In this document: in pieces, positions 45,601 through 59,346 of the stretch | Layout of the letters: the number at the start of each line of letters is the position of its first letter | How positions within the stretch are numbered: position 1 is the stretch's first letter | NCBI RefSeq assembly: GCF_022682495.2 | Contig: NC_071391.1 | Coordinates: forward strand, 46,001,462 to 46,065,461 | Length of the DNA stretch: 64,000 nucleotides | Direction: 5' to 3' | From: Desmodus rotundus | Taxonomy: Eukaryota > Chordata > Mammalia > Chiroptera > Phyllostomidae | Notes under the pieces: generated by a model | What the model was told of the DNA's origin: nothing | What the model saw: the letters and a program-made list of their open reading frames with translations, nothing else | Databases searched by the model: none | Translations under genes and position numbers: made by a program

Positions 45601-48600
45601 CAATCATGTCTTAGAACCATCATAAATCAAGTTGATGGAAGTCTGACTACAGAATTAAAGAAACCAGACTAGTAACGGGTGCAGACACAGAATGGGCTGG
45701 TCCCATACCCATGAGTGGTGGATAGAAATTTGGGAGGGATATCTCCAGAGCAAGGAGTTCCACACCAAGCCCCTCAGCCCAGGGTTCTAGTGCCAAGAAG
45801 ATAAGTTTCCACAACTTCTGGCTGCAAAAACCATCAGGGGTTGAGTCAGTGGAAGAAACTGCTGAGCCCCAAGCAGTTCCTTCTAAAGAACCCACACTCA
45901 GACTCACTCCCTCTGAGCTCCAGTACCGGGTTAACAGCTTGGAAGGCAGCAGTGGCATACAGGGAGAAAAGTGTCTGACATCTAGGTGAGCAGAAGCCAC
46001 TGTCCCTTTTCTAAACCCTCTGGTGCCATATCTGAGACTCCATCAACCTGGCTAACACTATTTGACCTGCCTGGGAGATCCCCAGGAACTCCATCCCACT
46101 GAATTTACGGTCCCACCCAAGCTGCTTTTCCAAATGAATGGCTGATCTTGGCTCATACTATACAACTTCTAAATTCTCTCAAACAGCAAGGGGCCTCAGT
46201 GAGCCCCAGGCCGAGTACTAGCTGCAGCCAGATTAGACTCAGCTTGGCTTCCCCTCGGAATTTCCAAGCCCAGCACAAGTAGCAGCCATCTCAGATTGCT
46301 TTATAGCTCAGGCAGGGTGGCTCCAGCCAAAACACAGGTAGGGGCTGACCTTTGCCCTCACCACCCTGGAAACCCCCGGGGCCAGAGCACCAAGTGGACA
46401 GTTACCATATCCCTGCCCATGCACACCTGATCCTCCACTGAGGGTGAGGTTGGTGGTAAGTGGTCACAGCCAATCCTTGCAGCTGACTGGCCTGGGCAAA
46501 TCCCTCCCATTGATCTGCCAATAGCAACCAAGGCTCAACTACAGGAGGGGGATATACTCAGCTGACGCAAAGGGCGCACCTCAAGAACCCAGCTTGGCTG
46601 ATAAGGGAGGCTGTGCCACTGGACCCTACAGGAAGCTTACTACATTAGTCTACACTGCCAAGACAGGGAGTCAAAGCAGCTCTACCTAATACACAGAAAC
46701 AAACACAGGGAGGCCGCCAAAATGAGGAGACAAAGAAACATGGCCCAAATGAAAGAACAGATCGGAACTCCAGAAAAAGAACTAAACAAAGTGGAGATAA
46801 GCAATCTTATCAGATGCACAGTTCAAAACACTGGCTATAAGGATGATCAAGGAACTTAGTGAGGACCTCAGCAGCATAAAAAGAAATCCAGTCTGAAATA
46901 AAATGTACGCTAATTTAAATGAAGAACAACATACAGGGAAACAACAGTAGAATGGATGAAACCAAGAATCCAATCAATGATTTGGAACATAAGGAAACAA
47001 ACAGAACAACAACAAGAAAAAAGAATTCAAAAAAATTAGGGTAGTATAACCAGCTTCTGGGACGACTTCAAGAGGTCCAACATTTGCATCACAGGGGTAC
47101 AGAAGAGAAAGAACAAGAAATTGGAACTATATTTGAAAAAATAAAACTTCCCTAGTTTGGTGAAGGAAATAGGCAAGTCTAGGAAGCACAGAGAGTCCCA
47201 AACATGGTGGATGCAAAGAGGCCCACTCCTAGACACATAATTAAAATGCCAAAGGTTAAAGATAAAGAGAGAACCTTAAAAGCAGTAAGAGAAAAGTTAG
47301 TTACCTACAGGGGGATTCCCATAAGACTATCAGCTGATTTCTCAAAAGAAACTTTGCAGACTAGAAGGGATTGGCAAGAAATGTTCAGAGTCATGAAAAG
47401 CAGGGACCTACATCCAAGATTGCTCTACCCAGCAAAGCTATGATTGAGAATCAAAGGGCAGAAAAAGAGATTCCCAGACAAGAAAAAAACTAAAGGAGTT
47501 CATCATCACCAAACCATTATTATTTGAAATATTAAGGGACTTATTTAAGAAAAAGAAAGAGACCAAAACTATGAATGATAAGATGGCAATAAATACATAT
47601 CTATCAACAGTTGAATCTAAAAAACAAACTACGCAAACAAGAAGAACAGATGGAAGCATGCATAAGGAGAGTGTTTTGATGGTTGCCAGATGGGTGGGGA
47701 ATGTGTGGGAATGGGTGAAGAGGTGAGGGGATTAAGACACACAAATAGGCAGTTACAGAATAGCCATGGGGACATAAAGAACAGTGTAGGAAATGGAGCA
47801 GCCAAAGAACTTACACACATGACACATGAACATGAACAAATATGTAGGGATTGCCTGAGGGATGAGGGGTGCTGTGTGGAAGGGGTAAAGGGGGAAAATC
47901 AGGCCAACTGTAATAGCATAATCAATGAAATATAATTTAAAAAATAATATGATATTGCACCCTGGCTGATGTGGCTAGTATATTGAGTGCCAGCCTGCAA
48001 ACTGAAAGGTCATGGGTTCGATTCCCAGTTAGGTCACATGCCTGGGTTGCAGGCTAGGTCCCCAGTTGGGCGTGTGCAAGACAACTGATAGGTGTTTCTT
48101 TCCTCTTTCTCCATCCCTTCCACTCTTTCTGAAAATAAATAAAATAAAATCTTTAAAAATAATGATATTGCTGAGAGCCCTGGTGTGTCCTCTCCTGTGA
48201 GGTGGTAGCTGCCCATTTACAATGACTTTGAATGATAAAATGGGAATTAGCATGGGCCATGCTGGAACCTGCAATAAACATGGGTGATGATGGAATAATC
48301 TTGGATATGACTGGAATGAATATAAAATGTCAACAGATATTTGAACTGGAAACATGCCAGTTTTGTTAATAACAAGACCCCTCATGTTTTACCAGTGGTC
48401 AGAATAGGCGTGTGTCCCCAGACTAAGGAGATAGGATTCTGACTAGGACCCTGCTGCAGGCTGTGTTTTGCTTCCATTAGTTGTTTCCTGTCTCCACGTA
48501 AAAACAGAATAAAACTATTGGCTGACAGACTGGCTTCCCAGCTTTCTTTCACCTGACTTTCTTGCTGTAGCTTGTCTTTGGAAGATGATCAATTACCCTG

Positions 48601-49145
48601 AGAGTCCCCTGGTTCCTTTCAGGTTTTCTGCTAATATTTTTTAAATTCTCACCAAAGGATATGTTTATTGATTTTTAGAGAGGGAGGAGGCAGGGCGGGA
48701 GAGAAACAATCAATGTGAGACAGAAACATTGGTCAGTTGTCTCCCACACACGTCCCGACCAGAGATCAAACCTACAACCTAGCTATGTGCCCTGACCAAG
48801 AATCAAACTCACAAGCTTTTGGTGTATGGGATAACACTACAGCCAACTGAGCAATCTGGCCAGGGCTCTGCAAGTTTTTTAAAAGGCTATACACCACCAC
48901 TCCCACCTCTCTTTCCTCTAATATTCCCAGAAAATAAAACCCCAAAATCTGCAAGCATATGGGAAGGATCTCTTCAGGCTTTTAAGTAGAAGACTGATTT
49001 CTCCCTAGGGACCACACCAGCCTGCCACCATGGTGAGTGGAGTGCTGTGCTCTGTGGGCTGACCTTGAAGCACGTGGATGCTTCGGAAGGAATAGTCAAG
49101 AGGAGGCTCTTGCACTGAAGTGTTCACGTAGTCCTGCGTGGTCAT
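39500..49145 (-). CDS. LRRC51: LRRC51 (LRR half of LRTOMT), leucine-rich repeat protein, complete
   Basis: On the minus strand the coding sequence joins 49145-49064, 41776-41571, 40057-39909 and 39641-39500: 579 nt, 192 residues plus stop, the same length as human LRRC51. All junctions are GT...AG and in frame. The protein begins MTTQDYVNTSVQEPPLDYSF. Leucine-rich repeats run from about residue 55 to 145 (LTQSLWLNNNVL, NLAWIDLSFNDLTSIDP, NLSVLYLHGNSIQRLGEVNK, LRSLTLHGNPIEEE), followed by an LRR cap (YVLCTLPRITTLDFSGVTKA) and a basic tail. In primates this gene can splice into the downstream methyltransferase TOMT (LRTOMT, deafness locus DFNB63); in rodents the genes are separate. No TOMT exon is present here. 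The molecular role of the LRR protein is poorly known. Confidence 0.95.
39909..40057 (-). CDS. LRRC51: LRRC51 coding exon 3 (residues 97-146)
   Basis: A CCCCAATAG acceptor precedes VLTTFFNLSVLYLHGNSIQR, then two LRR units through GNPIEEEKGY. It ends TATAG before GTAAGT, and the Arg codon is split across the junction. Confidence 0.95.
40258..40400 (+). mobile_element. MIR SINE fragment in LRRC51 intron
   Basis: Core-like text: CTGCCTCTGACTTGCCAGGT, then TCCCTGAGCCTTAGC. Confidence 0.5.
40465..40690 (+). mobile_element. VES SINE with target-site duplication, LRRC51 intron
   Basis: Head TCCCGGCTGGTGTGGCTCAG. Flanks TTTTAAAATAGAGGTGAG and TTTTAAATAGAAGTGA. Confidence 0.92.
40797..41008 (-). mobile_element. 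VES SINE, LRRC51 intron
   Basis: Reverse VES with head end GGCACACCGGTCAGGG. Confidence 0.9.
41050..41140 (-). mobile_element. L1/half-L1 3' UTR fragment
   Basis: Minus-strand 3'-end sequence with TTTTTTCCATTACCATTTAG followed by C-rich 3' UTR sequence. It lies in the LRRC51 intron, next to a VES SINE. Confidence 0.5.
41270..41470 (-). mobile_element. MIR SINE
   Basis: Reverse MIR core: ATTCTCATTTAATTCTCACA, CCCCATTTTTCAGACAGAAG, GGGTTTGAACCTACATCTGA. It lies just downstream of the LRRC51 exon 2 donor. Confidence 0.75.
41571..41776 (-). CDS. LRRC51: LRRC51 coding exon 2 (residues 28-96)
   Basis: A TTCCCATAG acceptor precedes DLISEEPRTGLRSLRHSKSG, and the exon ends LSFNDLTSIDP before GTGAGC, in phase 0. 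It contains the first leucine-rich repeats. The upstream intron is about 7.3 kb and contains a half-L1 copy. Confidence 0.95.
42462..42667 (+). mobile_element. VES SINE with target-site duplication, LRRC51 intron
   Basis: Head AGCCCTGGCTGGTGTGGCTC. Flanks AGGTGCCTAA and GGGTGCCTAA. Confidence 0.92.
42690..43600 (+). repeat. Ancient unnamed interspersed repeat, copy 1
   Basis: Phrases such as GGTGATGGGAAGCCACTGGA, AAGATCACTCTGAAGTTG and ACGTAGGCAGTTGGGTGTG belong to a widespread mammalian repeat that also appears near 62.2 kb. It is interrupted by A/T runs. Confidence 0.4.
43600..45525. other. LRRC51 intron, no recognised feature
   Basis: Unique sequence with a weak reverse MIR piece near 43720-43830 and an A run near 44932. 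No gene seen. Confidence 0.5.
45527..47947 (+). mobile_element. Half-L1 copy C, full-length but degraded, in LRRC51 intron
   Basis: The copy starts CAGTCAAGATGGCAGTGTAG, has a ~1.2-kb 5' UTR, an ORF1 relic beginning at 46741 (ATGGCCCAAATGAAAGAACA), an open fragment at 47204-47443 covering the C-terminal domain, and a 3' UTR ending near 47947. Several frameshifts interrupt ORF1. No ORF2. It lies antisense to LRRC51 transcription. Confidence 0.8.
47958..48166 (+). mobile_element. VES SINE beside half-L1 copy C
   Basis: Head ACCCTGGCTGATGTGGCTAG. Flanks ATGATATTGC (47949) and ATGATATTGC (about 48163); it landed in the A-rich end of the half-L1. Confidence 0.9.
48645..48866 (-). mobile_element. 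VES SINE, LRRC51 intron
   Basis: Reverse, diverged VES with head end TCTGGCCAGGGC. Confidence 0.88.
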
Positions 49146-49201
49146 AGCTCAGGCCATCATTTGTCAGGTGTAAGCATGGGCCCTGGGAGTCCGGGTTCAG
49201 C
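49064..49201 (-). CDS. LRRC51: LRRC51 first coding exon with 5' leader
   Basis: Coding part 49145-49064 encodes residues 1-27 and one base of codon 28, ending CTTCAAG before GTCAGC. On the minus strand a CCTTCCAG acceptor would start the exon at 49201, leaving a 56-nt leader. That leader contains a 6-codon upstream ORF (ATG at 49177, stop ending 49157). The initiator matches the human protein after the first few residues (MTTQDYVNTSVQEPP). Confidence 0.85.
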
Positions 49202-49329
49202 CTGGAAGGACAGAGAAGGACTAGTGTTCCAGGTACAAGGAGCATAGGCGCTCAGGTTTCCCCATTGCCTCCACCCCTGCTTCCTACCCTCCACTACTCC
49301 TGGCTTGCCTGGCTACATTTCTATTTTAA

Positions 49330-49545
49330 GATACTAATCGTGATCTTTGCATTTGTAGGGCACTTCCTACTTCTCTGAGCATCTTCATATCCCTTAGAGC
49401 TCATTGATAGTTATAACACCCATTTCTACTTTCCAGATAAGAAACGGACACCCCAGGGTGAATGCACTTGCCCAAAGTTAAGCCAGTGTGTGTCAGTTGT
49501 GGACTGCAATCATAGTCTCCTGAATCCTATTCTGAGGCTCTTTCT
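49330..49545 (-). mobile_element. MIR SINE
   Basis: Reverse MIR text: TTGCATTTGTAGGGCACTTC, GATAAGAAACGGACACCCC and CACTTGCCCAAAGTTAAG. Confidence 0.6.
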
Positions 49546-50314
49546 GCTACTCCACAGTAGTTACCATGGAGACTGTCTTGGTATCTACCCTCTGGTGACA
49601 TCAGCTGGGCTATTCTATTGCTGAACAAACCCCTGAGAGCATGCACTGGATCTGGGTCTGACAGCCTTTTGTGGTCTGACCCCACTGGGGATTTGCTACT
49701 TTCTCTGTTCAGCTTATCTCTCAGCCCCATTACCTTTTCACCCAAAGACCCTCCTTTCAGCCACAACTGAATGCAGTCATATGTATGTAAACAGACACAT
49801 AAAAGCAGAATCTACCTCACTCTCACTCACCTGTCACTGATGCCCAAAACTCCACCATTAGGGATTCATTCCTTTGGGTTCAGGAATTGTTCCCTGTTAA
49901 AATGGAAATACCTCTCGAGAGGGGTGAACACAATGTTATCGGCCATTTACAATGTTTACAATATGGTGTGAATTGTCTTATCGGATCCTTTCCAATTTGT
50001 TGGCTCAAGCAAAGCTGAGAACAGTTTCTTTCTTTCTTTCTTCCTTTTTTTTTTTTTGAGAACAGTTTCAAGAGGCTGGGCAGAGCCAGGAGGCCACACT
50101 CACCTGGGCAGAAGCACTGAAAACAGATTTTTATGGAGGGTTTTATACGTGACACAAACAAGACAAATGGACTGACAAGGACAAGGATATGTCAACTTCC
50201 CCTCTCTTTATCCACTGCCATCGCCTCCTTTGCATTTACCATTTCACCTGCTTTCCAAAGGGATTTGAGGTAGTTTACAGTAACACACTCAAAACAGGTT
50301 GATTTGTAGGAAAT

Positions 50315-50610
50315 AACTGACCAACAGAAATATAATGAATGTCACAAATGCAAGCCACACATAATTTTTTTTGCACATGTAATTTAAAATTTTCTAGCTG
50401 TCGTAAAAAGAAAGGTGAAAAGCAACAGGGAAAGTTAAATTTAATCACATTTTATTTAACCCAATATATGCAAAATATCACCCAACATATTATCTATATT
50501 AAAAATTGAAATATTTTACACTTGTAGTACATCCCAGTTTGGACAAACTACCTATCCAGTGTCCAGTAGCCACATGTGACTAAAGGCCCCTATACTGGAC
50601 AGTGTGGACG
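50315..50610 (+). mobile_element. Ancient hAT/MER1-group element
   Basis: The stretch has recognisable phrases of a common mammalian MER element (ACCAACAGAAATATAATGAA, TTAAAATTTTCTAGCTG, TTTATTTAACCCAATATATG, TAGCCACATGTGACT, CTATACTGGACAGTG). It is diverged. Confidence 0.6.
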
Positions 50611-50936
50611 TTGGAAGTATAAACATGGAAAAGAAAAACTGGAAGCCAGATTAAAGAGAGAGATGTACTGAAGAATTAGGAAACTAGGCCTATATGTAGT
50701 TCTGAAATTTCCAGCAGCCAAAGCCAAAAGGAAAACATTAGGATATGTGGCTCTCATCATTTGATTCAAAGAAACGAAGAGTTTGTAAGCAGAAAAACAC
50801 AAATGTTCTTAAAATGGAATTTCTCTGAGAAACTATGGAGTTGACAGTTTGCAATTCAGTTTCAGCTTAATACAGTCCCAGTAATGTGTGCGTGTGTGTG
50901 ATTTAACACATGCAAGGGCGGACTTTAACAACCACA

Positions 50937-51125
50937 CAGCAGTGAGCCTCACCCCTTTTCATCTCATGGCGCACAAAAACTAATTGCTACCATTCTGTGC
51001 CACACCAAAAAAATAGTTTCTGCCATCTGACAAAAATAGGGGTAAGTTTGATTCATTTACACCAGACAGCTACTGTTGTGTTGGCTGTTGTCACTTTTGT
51101 GTGTGTCACTGATAAGGACTTTTCT
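50937..51125 (+). mobile_element. hAT-type element, 5' half
   Basis: It starts CAGTGAGCCTCACCCC and includes TTTTCATCTCATGGCGCAC, ATTCTGTGCCACACCAAAA and GTTGGCTGTTGTCACTTTTG. The matching 3' half of the same family is at about 57505-57622. Confidence 0.6.
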
Positions 51126-51129
51126 TTTC

Positions 51130-54030
51130 AACGATGTTTAAACACTACGAGGGGGAAAAGAAAGAACGTGATAAAGAGGAGACACGAATCTTCTTTCCTA
51201 ATTGATCCTGACTACAACTCAAGTAAAGCAGGGCTTACATTCGATGTAAAACGACAGATTATTTCAGGCGCTTTACTTATAAGTAAACCACATAAACAGC
51301 CCGTTTTTATTCTGCTTTATCGATACTCCTGTGGTAAGAATGTCACCATGGACGAAGAAAGCTGGGAAGGCAGTTAAATGCACATAACATAAAATGCAGC
51401 AAGAATTCCACATGAAATACTAGACTTAGAGGCCAATGCCAAATATGAGAGATGCCTTTTAAAAAACAGATTAAAACTCCAGATTTTACCCACTACCATC
51501 TTTAATTTAAGGTGAACACGCCTGATAATGAGGGGTTTTTTTCTCCTCAAAGAATATCATGTTAACTGCTAAGAACAGTTCCCTCCTCCTCCAGTCCAAC
51601 AGATTTAATTAAGCTGTTGAAGCTTGGGAAGAACAGAATTATTTGAGCAAAGAGGAAATGTGATTGTCACTCATTTGATTTGGCCAAGGCAATGCTCCCA
51701 TTACACATTCAGACTTAAACCCTTTTGTGCCATGAAAGCAGGAACACGAGTCTTAACTTTTTGCCTAAGCAAAACACTGTCCCTTCACTCCTTGGGTTAT
51801 CCATGGGGAACTAGACAGCGGTAATGCTAGTTATTCCAGCCACGACTAAGTTTAGCTATGCTGTGGTTCCAAAGGTGAGACAGCATAGTTCAGTAGTTAG
51901 GAAAATTCCTTGGCAAGTGAATAGGGAAACTGAGACAGCTGAACAAAATGGCCGAGTAATTCACAGCCAGGTGCAGGTTGTCAGCAGGGCAGAAGGCCCC
52001 AAGTTCCTGGCAGGGGGGCAACACTGGGAAAGCAAGGATCTCACCTGGCCTTTCCTCCCTGGAGATAATATCAAGGCCTCAGTTGTGTTTCAGCACCAGG
52101 CCCAGAAAAGCAGTAGAACCAGGTGGTCGATGCCAGAACCAAGTGCAATGAGGAAAGACCGCCTGCCCTGTCACTGATGGATCAGTGGAAACCGTGACTC
52201 TGAAAGGACACACCTGGAGAACTAATGAATATTCTACTGAAACCCTCCCCTGAGACCCACCCTAAGGTTCCTGCCTGCAAGAGAGAGATAAACCCCAAGA
52301 CAAAGAACCCAGCACAGCTTTCAGGTATGCTCTCCCTCTGTGGAGCAGCCCACACCATTCCCTTCTCCTTCCTCCACTTCTTTCTTCACATCTCCTAAAC
52401 TCCAAGGCAATGGGCAGCTGAGAGCTTATTCCAAGTTAATTCCTTGAATCTGTCCCCAAAATCCCCTTTTCTCTGACTTCCCAGGGAGCTAAGGCAGCCC
52501 AGCCTAGGTTCTCCTGTTGCTTCCTCTATGCAAAGCCCTTCCTTGTTTCACTGTCCCCAGATTTAATAATGCATCCTCAAAGTCACCTGGACTCGGGTTG
52601 TGAAATCTTTCCTGCACGAAGTCAGGAACCCACACGCTATGGCTTGGCCCTAGGCAGACGCACTCAGGGCCAGGCCCTTGTCTGGTGACAGTAGACATTT
52701 GCTTGTCTACTCTGTCAAGCTAATTTAGGGAAACCTGGAGAACTGACTGATGTATTAAGTGACAACTGAAAAAGTAGATTTGACCCTTTGAACAGAACTG
52801 GGTTTTGGGGGTTTTTTTTGTTGTTTTTTGCATTTTGGTCTCAGAATTAAACCAAATGTCCAAGAAATAGAGACTCCTTAACTGGATAAAAACAGTAATA
52901 CTTAGGGGCATTCATCTAAATGTATTGGTGGCTTAAACGACCAAGCTTTTCCTGTCAGTTTCTAACCAGGGGAAGGATGTTTAAGACGGGTTATTCACAC
53001 ACAAAGATGGGGCTGATGAAACAACAAAACCAGACAGAGGCAGCCAGCCCAGGATCACAGGCTGCGCTTCAGCAACTATGCACAACCTTTCAGGGGGTGA
53101 ACGACAACAGCAGGAATGCTGGACTGCAAAATCTCCCGAAGGACGTCTACAGCGGTCTGTAAAGAAAGAATAGCAAACTCCTCAGACATCCATTAAGATG
53201 GTTGCACAGGGTCTGTCTACTTGGGTTAGAACACCACACCCAACGATCAGGTAATGCTTTTGTGCACAAGCTTAATCACAACTATATTAGACTCACTTTA
53301 GCAGAATTGTGAAACTCGTGGGGAAAGACTGTGGAATGTTTCTGTGGAGATAGGTGTCCTTTTCTCCTCCTAATCCTGTCCCCTCGGCCACTAGCTTTTC
53401 AGTATGGGCCTCCTCTGGAAATCACTTTTAAGATCTCTAATTCAACCTTTTACAGAAATATGTAACATCTCACTAAACATCATGTGAATTTCAGAGGTTT
53501 TATCAAAGGAGTAGATGATAATATCCAGGGTCTAAAGGCACCTTTTGTTAAGTAATAATGGAGACAAAAGACTGCCTCTCCAAAGTTTCTCTCCAAGGAT
53601 GGAGGCTCACTAACACATGACCTCATACTTAAAGTTGGGGCTCAGAACATGAAACTGAAGACACATCAACACCACTGGCTTTCTGCTGGGTCCTGGAGTC
53701 CAGGTCCTCAGTGAGCCGCTCTTCAGTACAGAGAGTAGGGAACCTTCTTAAGAGGCGTATCCATGTCTAACAGGAATATGCTGGGCGAACTCTAGAGAGC
53801 ACAGTGGTCATGGGAAAAAAGGAAAATCCTTGAAGAAAGGCGGAGAAGACAGTTACAAGACCACGAATCAACATGGGTCAGTCAGCAGTCTTCTGTCAAA
53901 GTTAAGATGTATAAGATTCGCAAACACTATTGTGCAAAGTAAATTTGATGAAGAATGAAGTAAAAGCCAAAAAATAAAGGCAGATAGTAGGTACAAAAAG
54001 GAGAGGTTTATATGTTTTCTAACAGAATCT
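51130..54030. other. LRRC51 upstream intron, no recognised feature
   Basis: Mostly single-copy sequence without clear transposons. The ORF at 50997-51377 starts inside a hAT relic and is not credible as a gene. The stretch is unusually repeat-poor for this window. Confidence 0.45.
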
Positions 54031-54258
54031 TTATTTTTAAAGATATTTATTTATTTTTTTAGAGACAGGGGATGGGAGGGAGAAAGAGAGGAAGAGAAAC
54101 GTCAATGTGTAAGAGATACATCAAATGGTTGCCTCTCGCATGCCCCCAACTGGGGACCTGGCCCGAAACCCAGGCACCTGCCCTGACTAGGAATCAAACC
54201 AGCGACCTTTCGGTTCACAGGTTGGTACTCAATCCACTGAGGCATCCTAGCCAGGGCA
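54031..54258 (-). mobile_element. VES SINE
   Basis: Reverse VES ending GGCATCCTAGCCAGGGC. Confidence 0.9.
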
Positions 54259-54625
54259 GATTTATACTTTTAACTTGTCATTTCAACAGGAGTTTTGTCC
54301 TGCCCCATCCTACTTCAAATATCTTGGATCACTAACTTTAAAATTTTGACAGTTATTTAGAGATTCAAATAAAAAAGAGGGGTTATTAAAAGTGACTTGT
54401 ATCCACTTATAAGTCATGAGTAATAATTAACACTGGCTTACAGCCTGATAAAGAATCTCTTCCTTAGATTAAAAGATGATTTTGTTATGCACTAGTTGAC
54501 TTCATTTCTGCATAAAGGTGGGTGTTTTGCTTGAATCTGGGTGTTTTGGCTTAATGTTGACTTTCAGGAGGTGGTTACCTTCAATTTAAAGAAAAAAGTA
54601 AAAACTGTATCAGCTTAACACTGCT

Positions 54626-54628
<3 letters not shown>

Positions 54629-54666
<38 letters not shown>
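54629..54666 (+). repeat. (CA)n microsatellite
   Basis: About nineteen CA units, uninterrupted. Confidence 0.97.
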
Positions 54667-54668
<2 letters not shown>

Positions 54669-54969
54669 ACTTTATACAAACATTCAAGTCAGCAATGAGC
54701 ATTTCCAGAAAGTGACAAGTTCTTTAAATACAAATATTGTGAAAAAATAAAATTCAAAATCTGCAAAGTTCAAAACAGCAGATGAGATAACGCTCTGGAC
54801 AGGACTCTGGACCGGGGGGTGGGGGGGTGTTCATTGTTGATGAAATGAGATAAACGGGCTGTCCTGGATATCTCAGACTCTGGAACCACTGGTGGCTTCA
54901 TTTATTCCTGTCAACCCACGGAGTCACTATCTTTCCATAGGTTTCTGTCGGAACCAGGCATAGCTTTCT

Positions 54970-55173
54970 TTTTTAAATTTTTTAAATTTTATTTTTAGAG
55001 AGAGGGGAAGGGAAGGAGAAAGAAGAGAGAAATATCAATGGTGGTTGCCTCTCAAGCACCCCCTACTGGGGAAGCTGGACCGAAACCAGGCATGTGCCCT
55101 GACTGGGAATCGAACAGGCAACTCTTTGGTTCACAGGCCCGCACTCAATCCACTGAGCTACACCAGCCAGGGC
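54970..55173 (-). mobile_element. VES SINE with target-site duplication
   Basis: Reverse VES ending CTACACCAGCCAGGGC. The flank AGGCATAG occurs on both sides. Confidence 0.92.
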
Positions 55174-55203
55174 CTAGGCATAGTTTTGAATGGTGAGGTA
55201 CTA

Positions 55204-55332
<129 letters not shown>

Positions 55333-55335
55333 CTA

Positions 55336-57420
<2,085 letters not shown>

Positions 57421-57504
57421 CACCTTCCAGATTGTTTTGAATCAAATCCCAGGCATCACATGATTTCATCTCCAGAAGCAGGGCTGAAGCCTGGGAGAAA
57501 GACT

Positions 57505-57622
57505 TTGGCTGTTGTCATTTTTTAATTTGACAAACTAAGGGAAAAGAAGTCAGTGCCCGACTAGATAGTCAGGTACTGCATGTTTTAAAAGTTATTGCAG
57601 GACACTGGGTGAAAATCACTGG
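57505..57622 (+). mobile_element. hAT-type element, 3' half
   Basis: The stretch reads TTGGCTGTTGTCATTTTTTA, TTTGACAAACTAAGGGAAAA, TAGTCAGGTACTGCATG and ends GGTGAAAATCACTG. It overlaps in family with the 50937 element, sharing the TTGGCTGTTGTCA segment. Confidence 0.6.
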
Positions 57623-58084
57623 TTTAGAGGAGTGAAAAGTGAATGGCTTCCTTTCAAAAAACAGCATTCTCAACTGAGCTTTGGGGAAGTACAGGCTTGA
57701 GTCACTGAACAGCTGAACTCTGTCACGTGTGGGACTGACCAGGTGGGCATGGATTGTTGATTAGGGAGGTCTAAATCTTTTAAATAGCAAATATACAGAG
57801 AGACAATGAGGAACACATCGTTCTTTTGTAGAAATAGAGGAACCTGACTTGTGTTCTCATCTAGACAGAAGCCCATTCCCCTTGAGACTCTAAACAGGTC
57901 TGATGCCTTTGAGCCAGGTTGGATACTTTTCTCAAAGTAAGACCTGGGTTAGGTCTCTAGAGTTTTACACTACTGAACATGAATTTTAGCTTAAAATATT
58001 TAAGAGCAGATTTAAAAAAAAATTTTATCTTCATCCAAGGACATTTTTCCATTGATTTAAAAAATTTTTATGTTTTTAAACATT

Positions 58085-58292
58085 TTTTAAAAGAATGTAT
58101 TTATTTATTTTTAGAGAGAGGAGAAGGGAGGGAGAAAGAGAGGGAGAGAAACACCCATGTGTGCTTTCCTCTCACACACCCCCTACTGGGGACCTGGCCC
58201 ACAGCCCAGTCTCGTGCCCGACTGGGAATCAAACCTGTGACCCTTTGGTTCACAGGCCAGCACTCAATCCACTGAGCCACACCAGCCAGGGC
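58085..58292 (-). mobile_element. VES SINE, first of a same-orientation pair
   Basis: Reverse VES ending CCACACCAGCCAGGGC; the next VES begins with its T-rich tail immediately to the right. Confidence 0.9.
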
Positions 58293-58472
58293 TTTTTTGT
58301 TTTGTTTTGTTTTTGTTTTTCTCAGAGAGAGAAACATTGGTTGTCCCCTGTACATGCCCAGAACAGGGACCAAATCCCACAACCTAGGTGTGAGCCCTGA
58401 AAGGGAATCAAACCTGCAAACTTCTGGTTACAGGACAATGCTGTAACCAACGGAGCCACACCAGCCAGGGCT
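58293..58472 (-). mobile_element. VES SINE, second of a pair
   Basis: Reverse, shorter and more diverged VES with T-rich tail TTTTTTGTTTTG and head end CCACACCAGCCAGGGC. Confidence 0.88.
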
Positions 58473-59131
58473 TAATGGCAGAATTTTAATGTTAGTCTCC
58501 TTGTCCATCAGAAAACCTCAGTGCAGTTCTTAAGAACTTCTAATTTTGTGTAGCACTGGCTCCAGATGCATTTTGGGGGATGAATTAGGATTAAAATGGA
58601 GCCCTAATTATTTGGATAACTCTCCACTTTGAAAGGGTTATTAATCTCCATTTAAACAGCAGCCCAGGCTGTGAGCTAGTATTGTGTCTTATTAATCATC
58701 TGTCACAGAACCTGGCTTACAACAGGCACTCAGGAAATGTTTGCAAGACGAATGAATGAGAAACTGCCAAGTACAAGATTTCTGTTTTGGGAGTATTGAT
58801 GCTAAGCTGCTCGATCTAACAATTGGCTTTGAGGTTCAGCTATTTCAGTCCACACCTCATTCACAGTAAGATACTCAATTCAATTCTGCAAACATTTGTT
58901 GAGTGCTTGCTGCCCTGTGCCTGACCAGAAGGGATGAATCCAAGGTACAAATAGTAGAACCCTGCCTGTCATGAGCATGGGAAGACTTGCTGGGTTCCTA
59001 CTGATTGTGGCAAACCAGTCTGCATCCAGCTCTAAGAAACAGTTGCCTACTTAGTGAATACTGTCCTGTTTTCAATGCTCAGCTCTTGTTTACCTTTTAT
59101 GATGAAGACCTTCTTTCCAATTAAAATTGAT

Positions 59132-59346
59132 CAGCCCTGGCTGGTGTGGCTCAGAGAACTAAGCATCGGCTGCAAACCAAAAGGTTGCTGGTTTGATCCC
59201 AGTTAGGACACATGCCTGGGTTGTGGGCCAGGTCCCCAGCTGGGGGTGTGCAGGAGGCAACCAGTAGATGTTTCTCTCACATATCGATGCTTCTCTTCCT
59301 CCCTTCCCTTTTTCTAAAAGTAAATAAATAAAATCTAAAAAAAAAA
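59132..59346 (+). mobile_element. VES SINE with target-site duplication
   Basis: Head AGCCCTGGCTGGTGTGGCTC. Flanks AAAATTGATCA and AAAATTGGATCA. Confidence 0.92.

Noticed and set aside
50997..51377. 126-codon plus-strand ORF
   Set aside because: It starts within a hAT relic and runs into unique DNA; no domain or codon pattern supports a protein.
54629..54666. Tandem array as a CRISPR-like repeat
   Set aside because: Dinucleotide microsatellite in a mammalian genome; no spacer-repeat structure.
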